Positions 52,154 to 59,707 of a DNA stretch of 64,000 bases are shown here, in pieces. The notes under the pieces are model-generated. The model searched no databases. It was not told the DNA's origin and saw nothing but the letters and a program-made list of their open reading frames with translations. Where the stretch lies: positions 148,348 through 212,347 of the forward strand of contig JAUIGL010000001.1 in the NCBI GenBank assembly GCA_030430165.1. The letters are read 5' to 3'. A program made the translations under genes and the position numbers. How positions within the stretch are numbered: the first letter of the stretch is position 1; every line of letters begins with the position of its first letter. The DNA comes from a bacterium. Its GTDB lineage: Bacteria > Desulfobacterota > Binatia > HRBIN30 > CADEER01.

Positions 52154-52213
52154 CCCAAGCCCATATACCCCGGCAAATCCCGCCGAACTGGACGCGCCGA
52201 AGGGACAAACGGA

Positions 52214-52361
52214 GGTCTGACCAGCGCAACCGTCGGAATTTCTTGAAGATTCGTCTTCTAGAGGGGCAAAATCGGCCTTAAACCGTCCATTTTGCCGTCA
52301 AATTGGACGGTTTAACGGTGCTCGTCCTACCAGGGCCGACGGGCGCTCCAGCGGAACCCGA
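52214..52361. repeat. Intergenic hairpin repeat, copy 2 (about 148 bp)
   Basis: It starts at a (A)GGTCTGACCA site (52213-52223). The hairpin is TTAAACCGTCCA (52278-52289) / TGGACGGTTTAA (52304-52315), perfect over 12 bp; with TTTG/CAAA inside, the stem reaches 16 of 17 pairs around CCGT. It lies after the stop of the kinase gene at 52385 and could terminate it. See copy 1 at 38076. Confidence 0.7.
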
Positions 52362-52384
52362 TTGACGAGCGACGCCGGTCGAGG

Positions 52385-53563
52385 CTACCGGCCGGGGGCC
52401 TCGCTCGTTGCAGGAAGGGTGAAGCCGAAGGTGCTGCCTTCGCCGGGGGCGCTGCGCACGGTGACTTCACCGCCGAGCTTGTCGACGATGCGCTTGACGA
52501 TCGAGAGACCGAGTCCGTGGCCCTCGACGCCGTTGGGCGCGATGCGGGAGAACTCGTCGAATACCCGACGGAGCTCCGACTCATCGATTCCCGGGCCGTT
52601 GTCGCGCACCCAGAAGTGGACCTTTCCGCCTCGTGCCGGATCGGCGCCGAGCTCGACCCGCGGCGGATCGCCGCCGTACTTGATCGCGTTGCTGATGTAG
52701 TTGGTCCACACCCGTTCGATCCACGGCGCGTGCCCGAGGGCGTTGGGCCACAGGTCCGGGTGGATGATCTCAGCTCGGGACTCGGAGGCGGCACGAGCCA
52801 GGAGCTGGCAGGAGCTCTCGACGATCTGGCGCATGTCGAGGGGGAGGGCTTCGGTCTCGGCCTTGCGAACGTTGGCAAAGAGCAGAAGCTCATCGATGAT
52901 CTGGGCCATCTTGCCGCAGCCCTCTTCGATCTTTGTGAGTGATTCCCGCACGCCGTCGTCCAGGGTCTCGCCGAGGTCGGTCGCGAGTAGATCGGCGTAG
53001 CCCGAGACCACCGTGAGCGGGTTCTTCAGGTCGTGCGCGACGGTCCGCGCGAATGCATCGAGCTCGGCATTCTGCTCGTTCAGTCGGCGATTCTTCTCGT
53101 CGAGGGCAGCCTGCATGCGATGCAGGCGCAAGTGGGTGTCGACGCGCGCCAGGACCTCGAGGTCCTGGATCGGCTTGGTGATGTAGTCGACGCCGCCGGC
53201 CGAGAACGCCTTGACCTTGTCGACCACGTCGTCGAGCGCGCTGACGAAGATCACGGGGATGCCTTGGGTCGCCTCGTCACCCTGTAGCTCGGCGCAGATC
53301 TCGTATCCGTTCTTCTCGGGCATCCGAATGTCCAAGAGGATCAGGTCGGGTGGCGCTGTTTTGGCCGCGCTGAGGGCCAACGCTGCGGTTGGCGCCGTGC
53401 GCACCTTGTACCCGCGCTCCCTCAGGATTTGCGTCAGGTAGCCGAGGCTCTGCGCGTCATCCTCGACGACGAGGATCTGCGAACGAAGTTCCTCGCCTTC
53501 TCGTTCTCGCGCCGGTGTGGAGCCCTCGGCCGCGCACTCTATTCTGTAGGGCAGGTTGGTCAC
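52385..53563 (-). CDS. Receiver-linked sensor histidine kinase
   Basis: 392 aa. I take the GTG at 53563, which overlaps the stop of the upstream kinase gene (GTGA). Residues ~30-150 are a receiver with intact Asp (VVEDDAQ, PPDLILLDIRMPEKNG, FVSALDD, YITKPI). A short coiled coil leads to HisKA (FARTVAHDLKNPLTVVSGYADLL) and HATPase_c with N-box NYISNAIKYGG, G1 DNGPGID and G2 GHGLGLSIV. The order receiver-kinase is typical of phosphorelay-type proteins that read another kinase. It is coupled to the hybrid kinase gene upstream. A hairpin repeat lies just past its stop. Confidence 0.9.
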   Translation of the reverse strand: MTNLPYRIECAAEGSTPAREREGEELRSQILVVEDDAQSLGYLTQILRERGYKVRTAPTAALALSAAKTAPPDLILLDIRMPEKNGYEICAELQGDEATQGIPVIFVSALDDVVDKVKAFSAGGVDYITKPIQDLEVLARVDTHLRLHRMQAALDEKNRRLNEQNAELDAFARTVAHDLKNPLTVVSGYADLLATDLGETLDDGVRESLTKIEEGCGKMAQIIDELLLFANVRKAETEALPLDMRQIVESSCQLLARAASESRAEIIHPDLWPNALGHAPWIERVWTNYISNAIKYGGDPPRVELGADPARGGKVHFWVRDNGPGIDESELRRVFDEFSRIAPNGVEGHGLGLSIVKRIVDKLGGEVTVRSAPGEGSTFGFTLPATSEAPGR

Positions 53564-55620
53564 TGGTTGACCGCGGCGCTCGTGCGCGTCGCTTTGGCGA
53601 GGGTTTGCAGGCGGTCGTACTGAAACGCGTCGGCGATCCGCGTCAGCTCGTCGGCGAGTCCGCTGTCGTGTCGACCGAGCTCGACGACGAGTCCGTGGAT
53701 GTCTTCCATGTCGCAACGGATGGTCGCCGCTTCGAGTGCGTCGATCAGGGGCGCGGGGACACCGGCCAGCGCGCTCACCAGCTCGTCCTCCTGCCATTGG
53801 CGCTGCCGACTCGATTGTGAATCGTCGGCGGCGACGAAGCGCGCGTCGGTGTGGCGCTCGACGAGTTCGAAGATCGTCTCGGCGCGAATCGGTTTGTGGA
53901 TCAGGTCGACGAAGCCGGCGTTCAAGACGCGATCGCGGTCTTCCTCGAAGGTGCTCGCGGTCATCGCCACCACCGGTGGCAGTACGGCCTGATGGTTCTC
54001 CTGCAACAGCTGAAGTGCCGCGTAGCCGTCGGTATCGGGCATGCGGAGGTCCATGAGGATCAGGTCTGGGGCGAGTTCACTGGCCAACGCGACGGCGTTG
54101 TGGCCGCCATCCGCCGTACGCACGACCACGCCGGCGGGCTCGAGAAGCTCGCTCAGGAAGCGTCGGTTGTCGGGATCGTCGTCGCAGACGAGGACGCGTG
54201 GTGGTTCCGCGGTTTCGGGTGCGAGGCGGGCGAGGCCGCGCGCAAACCGACCATCCTCTGCGGCGGGCTGTGCGACGACTGGTAGGTCGATCTCGAAAGA
54301 GAAAACCGAGCCCTCTCGGACCGTGCTGTCGAGGCGCAGGTCGCCGCCCATGAGCTCGACCAGTCCGCGACTGATGGCGAGCCCGATGCCGGCCCCATTC
54401 GGCGCCCGGTGCTGCTGATCTCCTCGAGCGAACATCTCGAAGATGCGTCGTTGCTTGTCCTCGGGGATTCCCGGACCGGTGTCCTCGACGCTGAAGCGGA
54501 CTCGATTGGCGTCCGACTTGCCGGCCGGGCCCGCCGCTACGCGGCAAGCGCACAGCGCGACGCTGCCTTCCTCGGTGTAGCGAATCGCATTGCCGAGAAG
54601 GTTGATGAGAGTCTGGCGGAGCTTGAGGGGGTCTCCGCGCACGAAGCGGGGCAGGGAGTCGTCGATCTCGCAGCGCAGCTGCAGGCCTCGCCGGCCGGCG
54701 TCGACGACGTAGATCGCGCGCAGGTCTTCGAGCAGTCCTCGCAGGTCGAATTCCGTCTCGTCGATCGTGAGCTTCTGCGACTCCACCTTGGCGAGATCGA
54801 TGACGTCGTTGATCAGGGCCAGCAGGTGGGTGCCGCTGCGGCCGATCGGCTCGAGCAGCCGGCGCTGCCGGTCCGACATCTCGCCTTCGTGGCCCAACAG
54901 CTCGGCGAAGCCGAGGATCGAGTTGAGCGGTGTGCGCAACTCGTGGCTCATGTTGGCGAGGAACTGCGTCTTTGCTCGATTGGCTGCCTCCGCGGCTGCC
55001 TTGGCGATACGCAATTGCTCGGTTTGCCACTGCTCGCGCAGCCGCATGGATTCGAGGTCCCACACCGAACGAACGCGCGCCTTGTAGATTCCAAACGTGT
55101 ATGCGGTGCAGACCGCGCTCATCACACCCAGGCTGGCGTCGAATTGGCGGTCCGGGCTGAGCGCAACCAGCAGGCACACCGCGCCGATGGTGCCCAAGAT
55201 GGTGAAGAGCAGGTAGCGCCAATCTAGAAACACGAAGCCAGTGCCGACGATGAGAGCAAAGACCATCGCGTAGACGTGTGCCTGCGGGCGCTGCAATCCG
55301 ACCCAGAACATCGCTTCGGCGAGCAGCAGTGCCCCCAGTGTACACAGCGGCATTGCCCACTCGTTTGGAAACGGGCGTCGGTAGGTCCAGAGCGCTGCGG
55401 CTAGCCACAGGCTGCCGACGATGACGTGGTGGATCGCGATCCGCGCTCCCGGTCCCTCCAGGAAAATGTAGCTGACGAGGGCGACCGAGTAGTAGACGAC
55501 CGGTGCGAGCCAGACGAAGACGCGCACGACCTCGGCCACATGGCGCTGCTGGATCGACCGCCATTCATCGGCAGAGATGACAGGAGGCTGCGAATCCTCC
55601 ATCCGATCTGTCTGCGGCAT
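53560..55620 (-). CDS. Membrane hybrid sensor histidine kinase
   Basis: 686 aa. Five or six membrane segments (~33-180) form the sensor. HisKA has His226 in NMSHELRTPLNSILGFAELL; HATPase_c shows NLLGNAIRYTEEG, EDTGPGIPED and GAGIGLAISRGLVE. A receiver follows (VLVCDDDPDNRRF, APDLILMDLRMPDTDG, AMTAS, IHKPI). The C-terminal ~90 residues are a helical domain without the HPt His, common in this class. No dedicated response regulator follows; its stop overlaps the receiver-kinase gene, likely its phosphotransfer partner. Confidence 0.92.
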   Translation of the reverse strand: MPQTDRMEDSQPPVISADEWRSIQQRHVAEVVRVFVWLAPVVYYSVALVSYIFLEGPGARIAIHHVIVGSLWLAAALWTYRRPFPNEWAMPLCTLGALLLAEAMFWVGLQRPQAHVYAMVFALIVGTGFVFLDWRYLLFTILGTIGAVCLLVALSPDRQFDASLGVMSAVCTAYTFGIYKARVRSVWDLESMRLREQWQTEQLRIAKAAAEAANRAKTQFLANMSHELRTPLNSILGFAELLGHEGEMSDRQRRLLEPIGRSGTHLLALINDVIDLAKVESQKLTIDETEFDLRGLLEDLRAIYVVDAGRRGLQLRCEIDDSLPRFVRGDPLKLRQTLINLLGNAIRYTEEGSVALCACRVAAGPAGKSDANRVRFSVEDTGPGIPEDKQRRIFEMFARGDQQHRAPNGAGIGLAISRGLVELMGGDLRLDSTVREGSVFSFEIDLPVVAQPAAEDGRFARGLARLAPETAEPPRVLVCDDDPDNRRFLSELLEPAGVVVRTADGGHNAVALASELAPDLILMDLRMPDTDGYAALQLLQENHQAVLPPVVAMTASTFEEDRDRVLNAGFVDLIHKPIRAETIFELVERHTDARFVAADDSQSSRQRQWQEDELVSALAGVPAPLIDALEAATIRCDMEDIHGLVVELGRHDSGLADELTRIADAFQYDRLQTLAKATRTSAAVNQ

Positions 55621-55804
55621 GCCACATGATGCCCGAAATCTGCGTAGTCAAAAGGGGAAACGCACACCAAGCGCGCAGCTCGCCATGCGGTGTGCTGTGC
55701 CTTAGCGGATGCATCACCTAGTCGGAACGCGAGTAGCCCGCGCACCAGCCCCAGCCGCAAACTGTTCCTTCTCCGGTCTCGGCCGAATTGTGGGCCGAGA
55801 TCGC

Positions 55805-56266
55805 TCAGGACCTTCTCGGCTTCTCCGCGGTGAGCCTTGCGACGTCGGCAAGGTCCTGAGGGCGCGCGGCGGCGCGCTTGTTCTTCACCAGGCTTTCTTT
55901 GCCGATGAACCGCACGGCAAGTCCGTCGAGCTTCGCCGCCACCGATTGTTCTTCCGCCTCGTCGTAGGTGACTCCCGAGATCGATGTCAGAAGATCGATT
56001 CGGTTGGGTGGATGACCAAGCTGGATCACTTGATCGGCGCGAGTCAGCTTCGACTCGTCAAGGCCGGACTCTCGGAAGCCGAAATCCGAGAGTACTCCTA
56101 CGACTCGCCTCGCGTTCGCGGGGCTCGGACGCACGAAGAAGTCGAGGTCGCCGGTAAACCGCGGGAAGCCGTGGAAGGCGACGGCGTGTCCCCCTACGAC
56201 CAGGTAGTCAACTCTTCGAGAGTTCAACAATTCGATGAACTCTCTCAAATCGGGATGCAGCTTCAC
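55805..56266 (-). CDS. Nucleotidyltransferase, AbiEii/DUF6036-like (toxin-type)
   Basis: 153 aa. YLVVGGHAVAFHGFPRFTGDLDFFV is the hallmark of minimal nucleotidyltransferases (GG...R.TxDxD). It overlaps the end of the small gene upstream by about 60 nt. Such pairs behave as or resemble toxin-antitoxin units in which the transferase modifies tRNA or its partner. The C-terminal part has KLDGLAVRFIGKESLVKNKRA, a substrate-side helix typical of the group. Confidence 0.75.
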   Translation of the reverse strand: MKLHPDLREFIELLNSRRVDYLVVGGHAVAFHGFPRFTGDLDFFVRPSPANARRVVGVLSDFGFRESGLDESKLTRADQVIQLGHPPNRIDLLTSISGVTYDEAEEQSVAAKLDGLAVRFIGKESLVKNKRAAARPQDLADVARLTAEKPRRS

Positions 56267-56402
56267 CCAAGGACTCTCGGTGGCTATTGATTATGTCGAG
56301 CAGGAGTTCCAGCCGTTCCGCGGGAGTCAGCGACGCATAGTAGGCCCGGTCCGCGTCGTCTGCTTCGTCGAACGACGAAAAGACCTTGATCTCGTTCTTC
56401 AC
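56208..56402 (-). CDS. Small partner protein (antitoxin-like) of the nucleotidyltransferase
   Basis: 64 aa from the GTG at 56402 (alternative GTG at 56444). VKNEIKVFSSFDEADDADRAYYASLTPAERLELLLDII is the pattern of short acidic proteins that regularly precede such nucleotidyltransferases. No DNA-binding motif is clear. The gene order matches other nucleotidyltransferase TA pairs. The start is uncertain, since neither GTG has a good ribosome site. Confidence 0.6.
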   Translation of the reverse strand: MKNEIKVFSSFDEADDADRAYYASLTPAERLELLLDIINSHRESLGEAASRFERVHRIVELSKS

Positions 56403-56502
56403 GCGATACGCATAGCATACGGATTCCCGTCGAGCGAAAGGCACGGGTGATGGCTCGCGCGGAGTTGAGGGGTGGCACTCAGCGGCTTGAAGAGTTCGCG
56501 AG

Positions 56503-57750
56503 TCAACTCGCCCGCGCGCGGAACGAGATCGGCATGGTCTGCATGCCGGCGTGTTTGTTGCTCCGCGAGTATACGACCGGCCCGGAGGGTTGGAAGTCGT
56601 CGAGCCGGCGCAGGACCTCCTCGAGCATCATCGCGATCTCTTGCCGGGCGAGGTTGGCGCCCAGGCAAAAGTGGTTGCCGACGTTGAACGAAACATGCGG
56701 ATTCGGCTGGCGGCGGATGTCGAATCGGTAAGGTTCGTCGAACACCGCGGAGTCGCGGTTTGCCGAGGGGTACCAGTGCGTCGTCTTCTGTCCGGCGCGA
56801 ATCCGCTGGCCGGCGAGCTCGACGTCGGCGGTGGCGGTGCGTCGGTTGTAGTACACCGGACTGGTCCAGCGCAGAACCTCCTCGACGGCAGACGGCATCA
56901 GGGCCGGCTGGTTGCGCAGCAGCTCCAGCTGGTCCGGATGCTCCATCAGAGCCAGTAGCCCGCCGGCGATTGCGTTGCGGGTGGTCTCGCTGCCCGCGGC
57001 GAACAGGAGGTTGAAGAATCCGTGCAGCTCGCCATCGCTGAGCGCGTGGCGTCGGCCACCTTCCTCGAGTGTTGCGTGGACGATGTGGCTGAAGATGTCG
57101 TCGGTGGGATCGGCTCGTCGCTGCTCGATGATCCCGGCGCCGTACTCGTGCATGGCGAGGCCGGCGTTCACGAACTCGTCGGTCATCTCGCCGAGCTCGC
57201 GTTCGCGGTAGTCGAGGATGATGCTGAACCAGTCGAAGAGCTGGTGTCGATCCTGTTGTGGCACGCCGACCATTTCCGCGATCACCTGCAGCGGTAGCTC
57301 GCGCGCGACGTCCATCAGGAAGTCGCATTCGCCGCGTTCCGCGATCGCGTCGACGATCTCGGCGCAGCGCCTGCGCATGTCGGTCTCGAGTCGTTTTACC
57401 GCGCGCGGCGAGAAGGCGCTGCTGATCAGGCGACGCATGCGTCCGTGGTGCGGATCGTCGGTGACGTGGAGGTAGACGCCTGTCATGTCTGTCGACAGAT
57501 CCTCGATCAACGTCCCACCCCTGCCGTCGCGCCCAGGTCCGGTTTGCGAAGAGAACGTATCCGAGTCGCGCGACACCTGAATCAGCGCGGCATGGCTGCT
57601 GATCACCCAGAACCCTTCGCCGTCGGGCGAGGTTTCGGTCGGCTCGTGCCACCAAACCGGCGCCTGCTCGCGCAGCCGGTCGAACGTCTCGTAGGGAAAT
57701 CCCGACTCGTATTGGTCGAGCAAGGTCAGATCGATGTCGCCGAGATCCAT
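56503..57750 (-). CDS. Cytochrome P450
   Basis: 415 aa, the usual length of soluble bacterial P450s. The I-helix is LLFAAGSETTRNAI, ExxR is VEEVLRW, and the haem loop is HVSFNVGNHFCLGANLAR with the thiolate Cys near residue 361. HVTDDPHHGRMRRLISSAFSPR is the B/C-region signature. Related sequences act on steroids, terpenoids or alkanes; substrate cannot be read here. No ferredoxin gene is adjacent. Confidence 0.93.
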   Translation of the reverse strand: MDLGDIDLTLLDQYESGFPYETFDRLREQAPVWWHEPTETSPDGEGFWVISSHAALIQVSRDSDTFSSQTGPGRDGRGGTLIEDLSTDMTGVYLHVTDDPHHGRMRRLISSAFSPRAVKRLETDMRRRCAEIVDAIAERGECDFLMDVARELPLQVIAEMVGVPQQDRHQLFDWFSIILDYRERELGEMTDEFVNAGLAMHEYGAGIIEQRRADPTDDIFSHIVHATLEEGGRRHALSDGELHGFFNLLFAAGSETTRNAIAGGLLALMEHPDQLELLRNQPALMPSAVEEVLRWTSPVYYNRRTATADVELAGQRIRAGQKTTHWYPSANRDSAVFDEPYRFDIRRQPNPHVSFNVGNHFCLGANLARQEIAMMLEEVLRRLDDFQPSGPVVYSRSNKHAGMQTMPISFRARAS

Positions 57751-57756
57751 GACTCC

Positions 57757-58029
57757 TCAGGTCCGAAGCAGCCGAACAGTTGCCTCGTAGATGGCCGCGC
57801 GCGGCCCGACGGCGACGATCTCGATGACTCCGCGAGCACCTATGCGGTAGATGATTCGGAGTCGGCCGAGCCTGTAGCTGCGCAGTCCTTCCAGGTCGTC
57901 CTTGAGAGCTTTTCCGACTTCCGGGTCTTCCAGGATCGCCGTGAGGCCCGAGCGAACCTTGCGCTTCACGCCCGGGTGAAGCTTGCGCACCAGGGTGGCA
58001 ACGTGTTGCGGGACACGCAGTCGTCGCAC
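57757..58029 (-). CDS. RelE/ParE-family toxin
   Basis: 90 aa. LRSYRLGRLRIIYRIGARGVIEIVAVGPR is the core beta-sheet of RelE/ParE toxins, with the basic residues expected of an mRNA endoribonuclease. It follows the Phd/YefM antitoxin gene with 15 bp between. ParE-type gyrase inhibition is the alternative; the sequence does not decide. Confidence 0.83.
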   Translation of the reverse strand: MRRLRVPQHVATLVRKLHPGVKRKVRSGLTAILEDPEVGKALKDDLEGLRSYRLGRLRIIYRIGARGVIEIVAVGPRAAIYEATVRLLRT

Positions 58030-58044
58030 GGTCCGAGTCGCGTC

Positions 58045-58305
58045 TCAGTCCAGCAGCTCTTCGAGTGTGTACAGCCGCGCGCGCTTGGCCTTGAGCGCGG
58101 CGAGCCCCTTCTTGATCTCTGCCACGAACTCCGGCCGTCCGCGCACCGTCACGGTCTCCTTCCAGCTCTCGAACTCGTCGGGACTGACGAGCACGGCTGC
58201 CGGCCGACCATTGCGGGTGATGACGACCTCCTCGTCGGTGCCCTCGACGGCATCTACGAGGCTGCTCAGCTTCATCTTGACTTCGGATAGTGGCAGCGTC
58301 TTCAT
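58045..58305 (-). CDS. Phd/YefM-family antitoxin
   Basis: 86 aa from the ATG at 58305 (AGGAA ahead). MKTLPLSEVKMKLSSLVDAVEGTDEEVVITRNGRPAAVLVSPDEF is the YefM fold. The C-terminal helix (ALKAKRARLYTLEELLD) should neutralise the RelE-type toxin. An imperfect palindrome upstream suits autoregulation. Confidence 0.88.
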   Translation of the reverse strand: MKTLPLSEVKMKLSSLVDAVEGTDEEVVITRNGRPAAVLVSPDEFESWKETVTVRGRPEFVAEIKKGLAALKAKRARLYTLEELLD

Positions 58306-58325
58306 GATCGGTTCCTGATTGGGGA

Positions 58326-58343
58326 TAGTCAGAATTCGGACTA
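58326..58343. promoter_or_regulatory. 18-bp imperfect palindrome upstream of the Phd/YefM gene
   Basis: TAGTC-A-GAATTC-G-GACTA, with only one mismatched pair, starts 21 bp before the antitoxin ATG. It is a plausible operator for the antitoxin-toxin complex. Confidence 0.5.
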
Positions 58344-58517
58344 GAGTAGTTCCTTGCGAGAAGTCCGTCAACTTCCCACTCGAGAATTAGGGGCCTAGTT
58401 TCCGATCTTCCGATTCCGTTGGGAGTCCCGCGCATCGCGCGTCACCGCCCCCAGCCGTAGCCGACCACTGGGACGTCCAAGCCGACCAGAATCCGGGCGA
58501 TCCCTTCTGAGTCGAAC

Positions 58518-58569
58518 GGTTGCGTTGGTCCTCTCACGCAACCTTGACAGTCCTTCGAGCGGGTATACT
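58518..58569 (+). promoter_or_regulatory. Inverted repeat plus TTGACA/TATACT boxes upstream of the orphan gene at 58590
   Basis: GGTTGCGT (58518-58525) / ACGCAACC (58536-58543) is a perfect 8-bp inverted repeat abutting TTGACA (58544-58549). TATACT follows at 58564-58569, only 14 nt away, shorter than the usual 17. The ATG is 21 nt further. The spacing may mean an activator-dependent promoter, or one of the boxes is chance. Confidence 0.4.
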
Positions 58570-58589
58570 GGTTTTCCGAGAGGTGCCAA

Positions 58590-59345
58590 ATGATCGCGCG
58601 TTTCGTTCCCAAGGAGTACCGAGACCTACTCGACTTCGTATCGCCGGCGGCTTTCAAGGTTATCGACTGGAAGAGCCTCCTCGGCGATTTTCGTTCGCTA
58701 TCGAGGTCGCTGTTCGACGAGGAAGCGGCGGCGGCGCTGATCCGGGAGAACGAGCTCCTGCTCGAGCCGGCAGTATCGATCAGCGCCGAGCCGTCCGACG
58801 GCAAGGAAGTGGCCAAGACGGCGAGGACCGGTCAGCTGATTCTCGACGTCTACTTCAGCCAGTTCTTTTCTCGGCAGGGGATGTTTCTCGATCTCAGGCT
58901 GAGTCGCTTTCGGCGCAAAGGGAACAAGCTTGTGTGGATTCCTGAACGCTTGCGATATCAGTTCGACGAGCCGTTTCGCGCCGGAATGCTGGACATCTAT
59001 GCCGGCTTCTACTTCGAGGATCCGGAGCGGATGCGAGCCGGCATGCTCAGCACGGGACTGATCGATGGCAACACGTCGCAGGCAGTTTTCGAGGAAACGA
59101 TCGACCTCCTCTTCTCCCATTTCGGCGAAGCGTCGAATTCCAAGGTCGAGTTCGATCTCGCGTCGTTTCGCGAATCGTTCCACTCGCTCTTCCTCCATCT
59201 CAAGAAGCACGACATCACGCTGCCGTCCGACTTTCTCTTCCTCGGCGTATACCTCGTGACGTTGTACTGGGGCCTCGAGCAGATCGGCGTCGGCCTCGAT
59301 GTCCAGAAGGCGTTCAAGGAAGCCTGGCAGCGCAACCACGGCTGA
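58590..59345 (+). CDS. Hypothetical cytosolic protein
   Basis: 251 aa with a good ribosome site (AGAGGTG). It is mostly helical, without signal or membrane segments, and rich in aromatic residues (LDVYFSQFFSRQGMFLDLRL). The C-terminus KKHDITLPSDFLFLGVYLVTLYWGLEQIGVGLDVQKAF recalls the last helices of AarF/ABC1-type kinases (LPPDL...LVTL.G), but no kinase motifs are present. I do not recognise a family. It stands alone between a TA module and the 59346-59707 gap. Confidence 0.6.
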   Translation: MIARFVPKEYRDLLDFVSPAAFKVIDWKSLLGDFRSLSRSLFDEEAAAALIRENELLLEPAVSISAEPSDGKEVAKTARTGQLILDVYFSQFFSRQGMFLDLRLSRFRRKGNKLVWIPERLRYQFDEPFRAGMLDIYAGFYFEDPERMRAGMLSTGLIDGNTSQAVFEETIDLLFSHFGEASNSKVEFDLASFRESFHSLFLHLKKHDITLPSDFLFLGVYLVTLYWGLEQIGVGLDVQKAFKEAWQRNHG

Positions 59346-59707
59346 GGCCTGGGTGCGCAATAGGCATCTTCGTTGCCGGCGAGCAGCGTGCGGGATTGTT
59401 CGAGCGCTCGGCGCCGGCCGATCTCAGGCGTCTCGGCATCCCTCGATAAGCCCCGATCCTTTCGAATCCCATTCGATACCTGACGAGGCGAAGAGGATAT
59501 CGACTACCACGCCAGCGCCACTGCCTCCCGGCGGGAGGAGTCGAGCCGTCGCCATCCGTCCCGTCGCAGTCTGCTCGTGCACTTCGTAGCTGCGCGATTC
59601 GTTCGCCCGGCCTCTGCGTCATCCTTCACGGCGACTACTGCATCCACATCCCGGGTCATGCGTGGCTCGACCCGAGCGTGGGGCGAAGAAGTGTGAGCCG
59701 CGGCGTT
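59346..59707. other. Intergenic region of 362 bases without a recognised gene
   Basis: Open frames exist on both strands but none has a ribosome site or family motif. I see no clear promoter, hairpin or repeat shared with other intergenic regions here. Confidence 0.45.
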
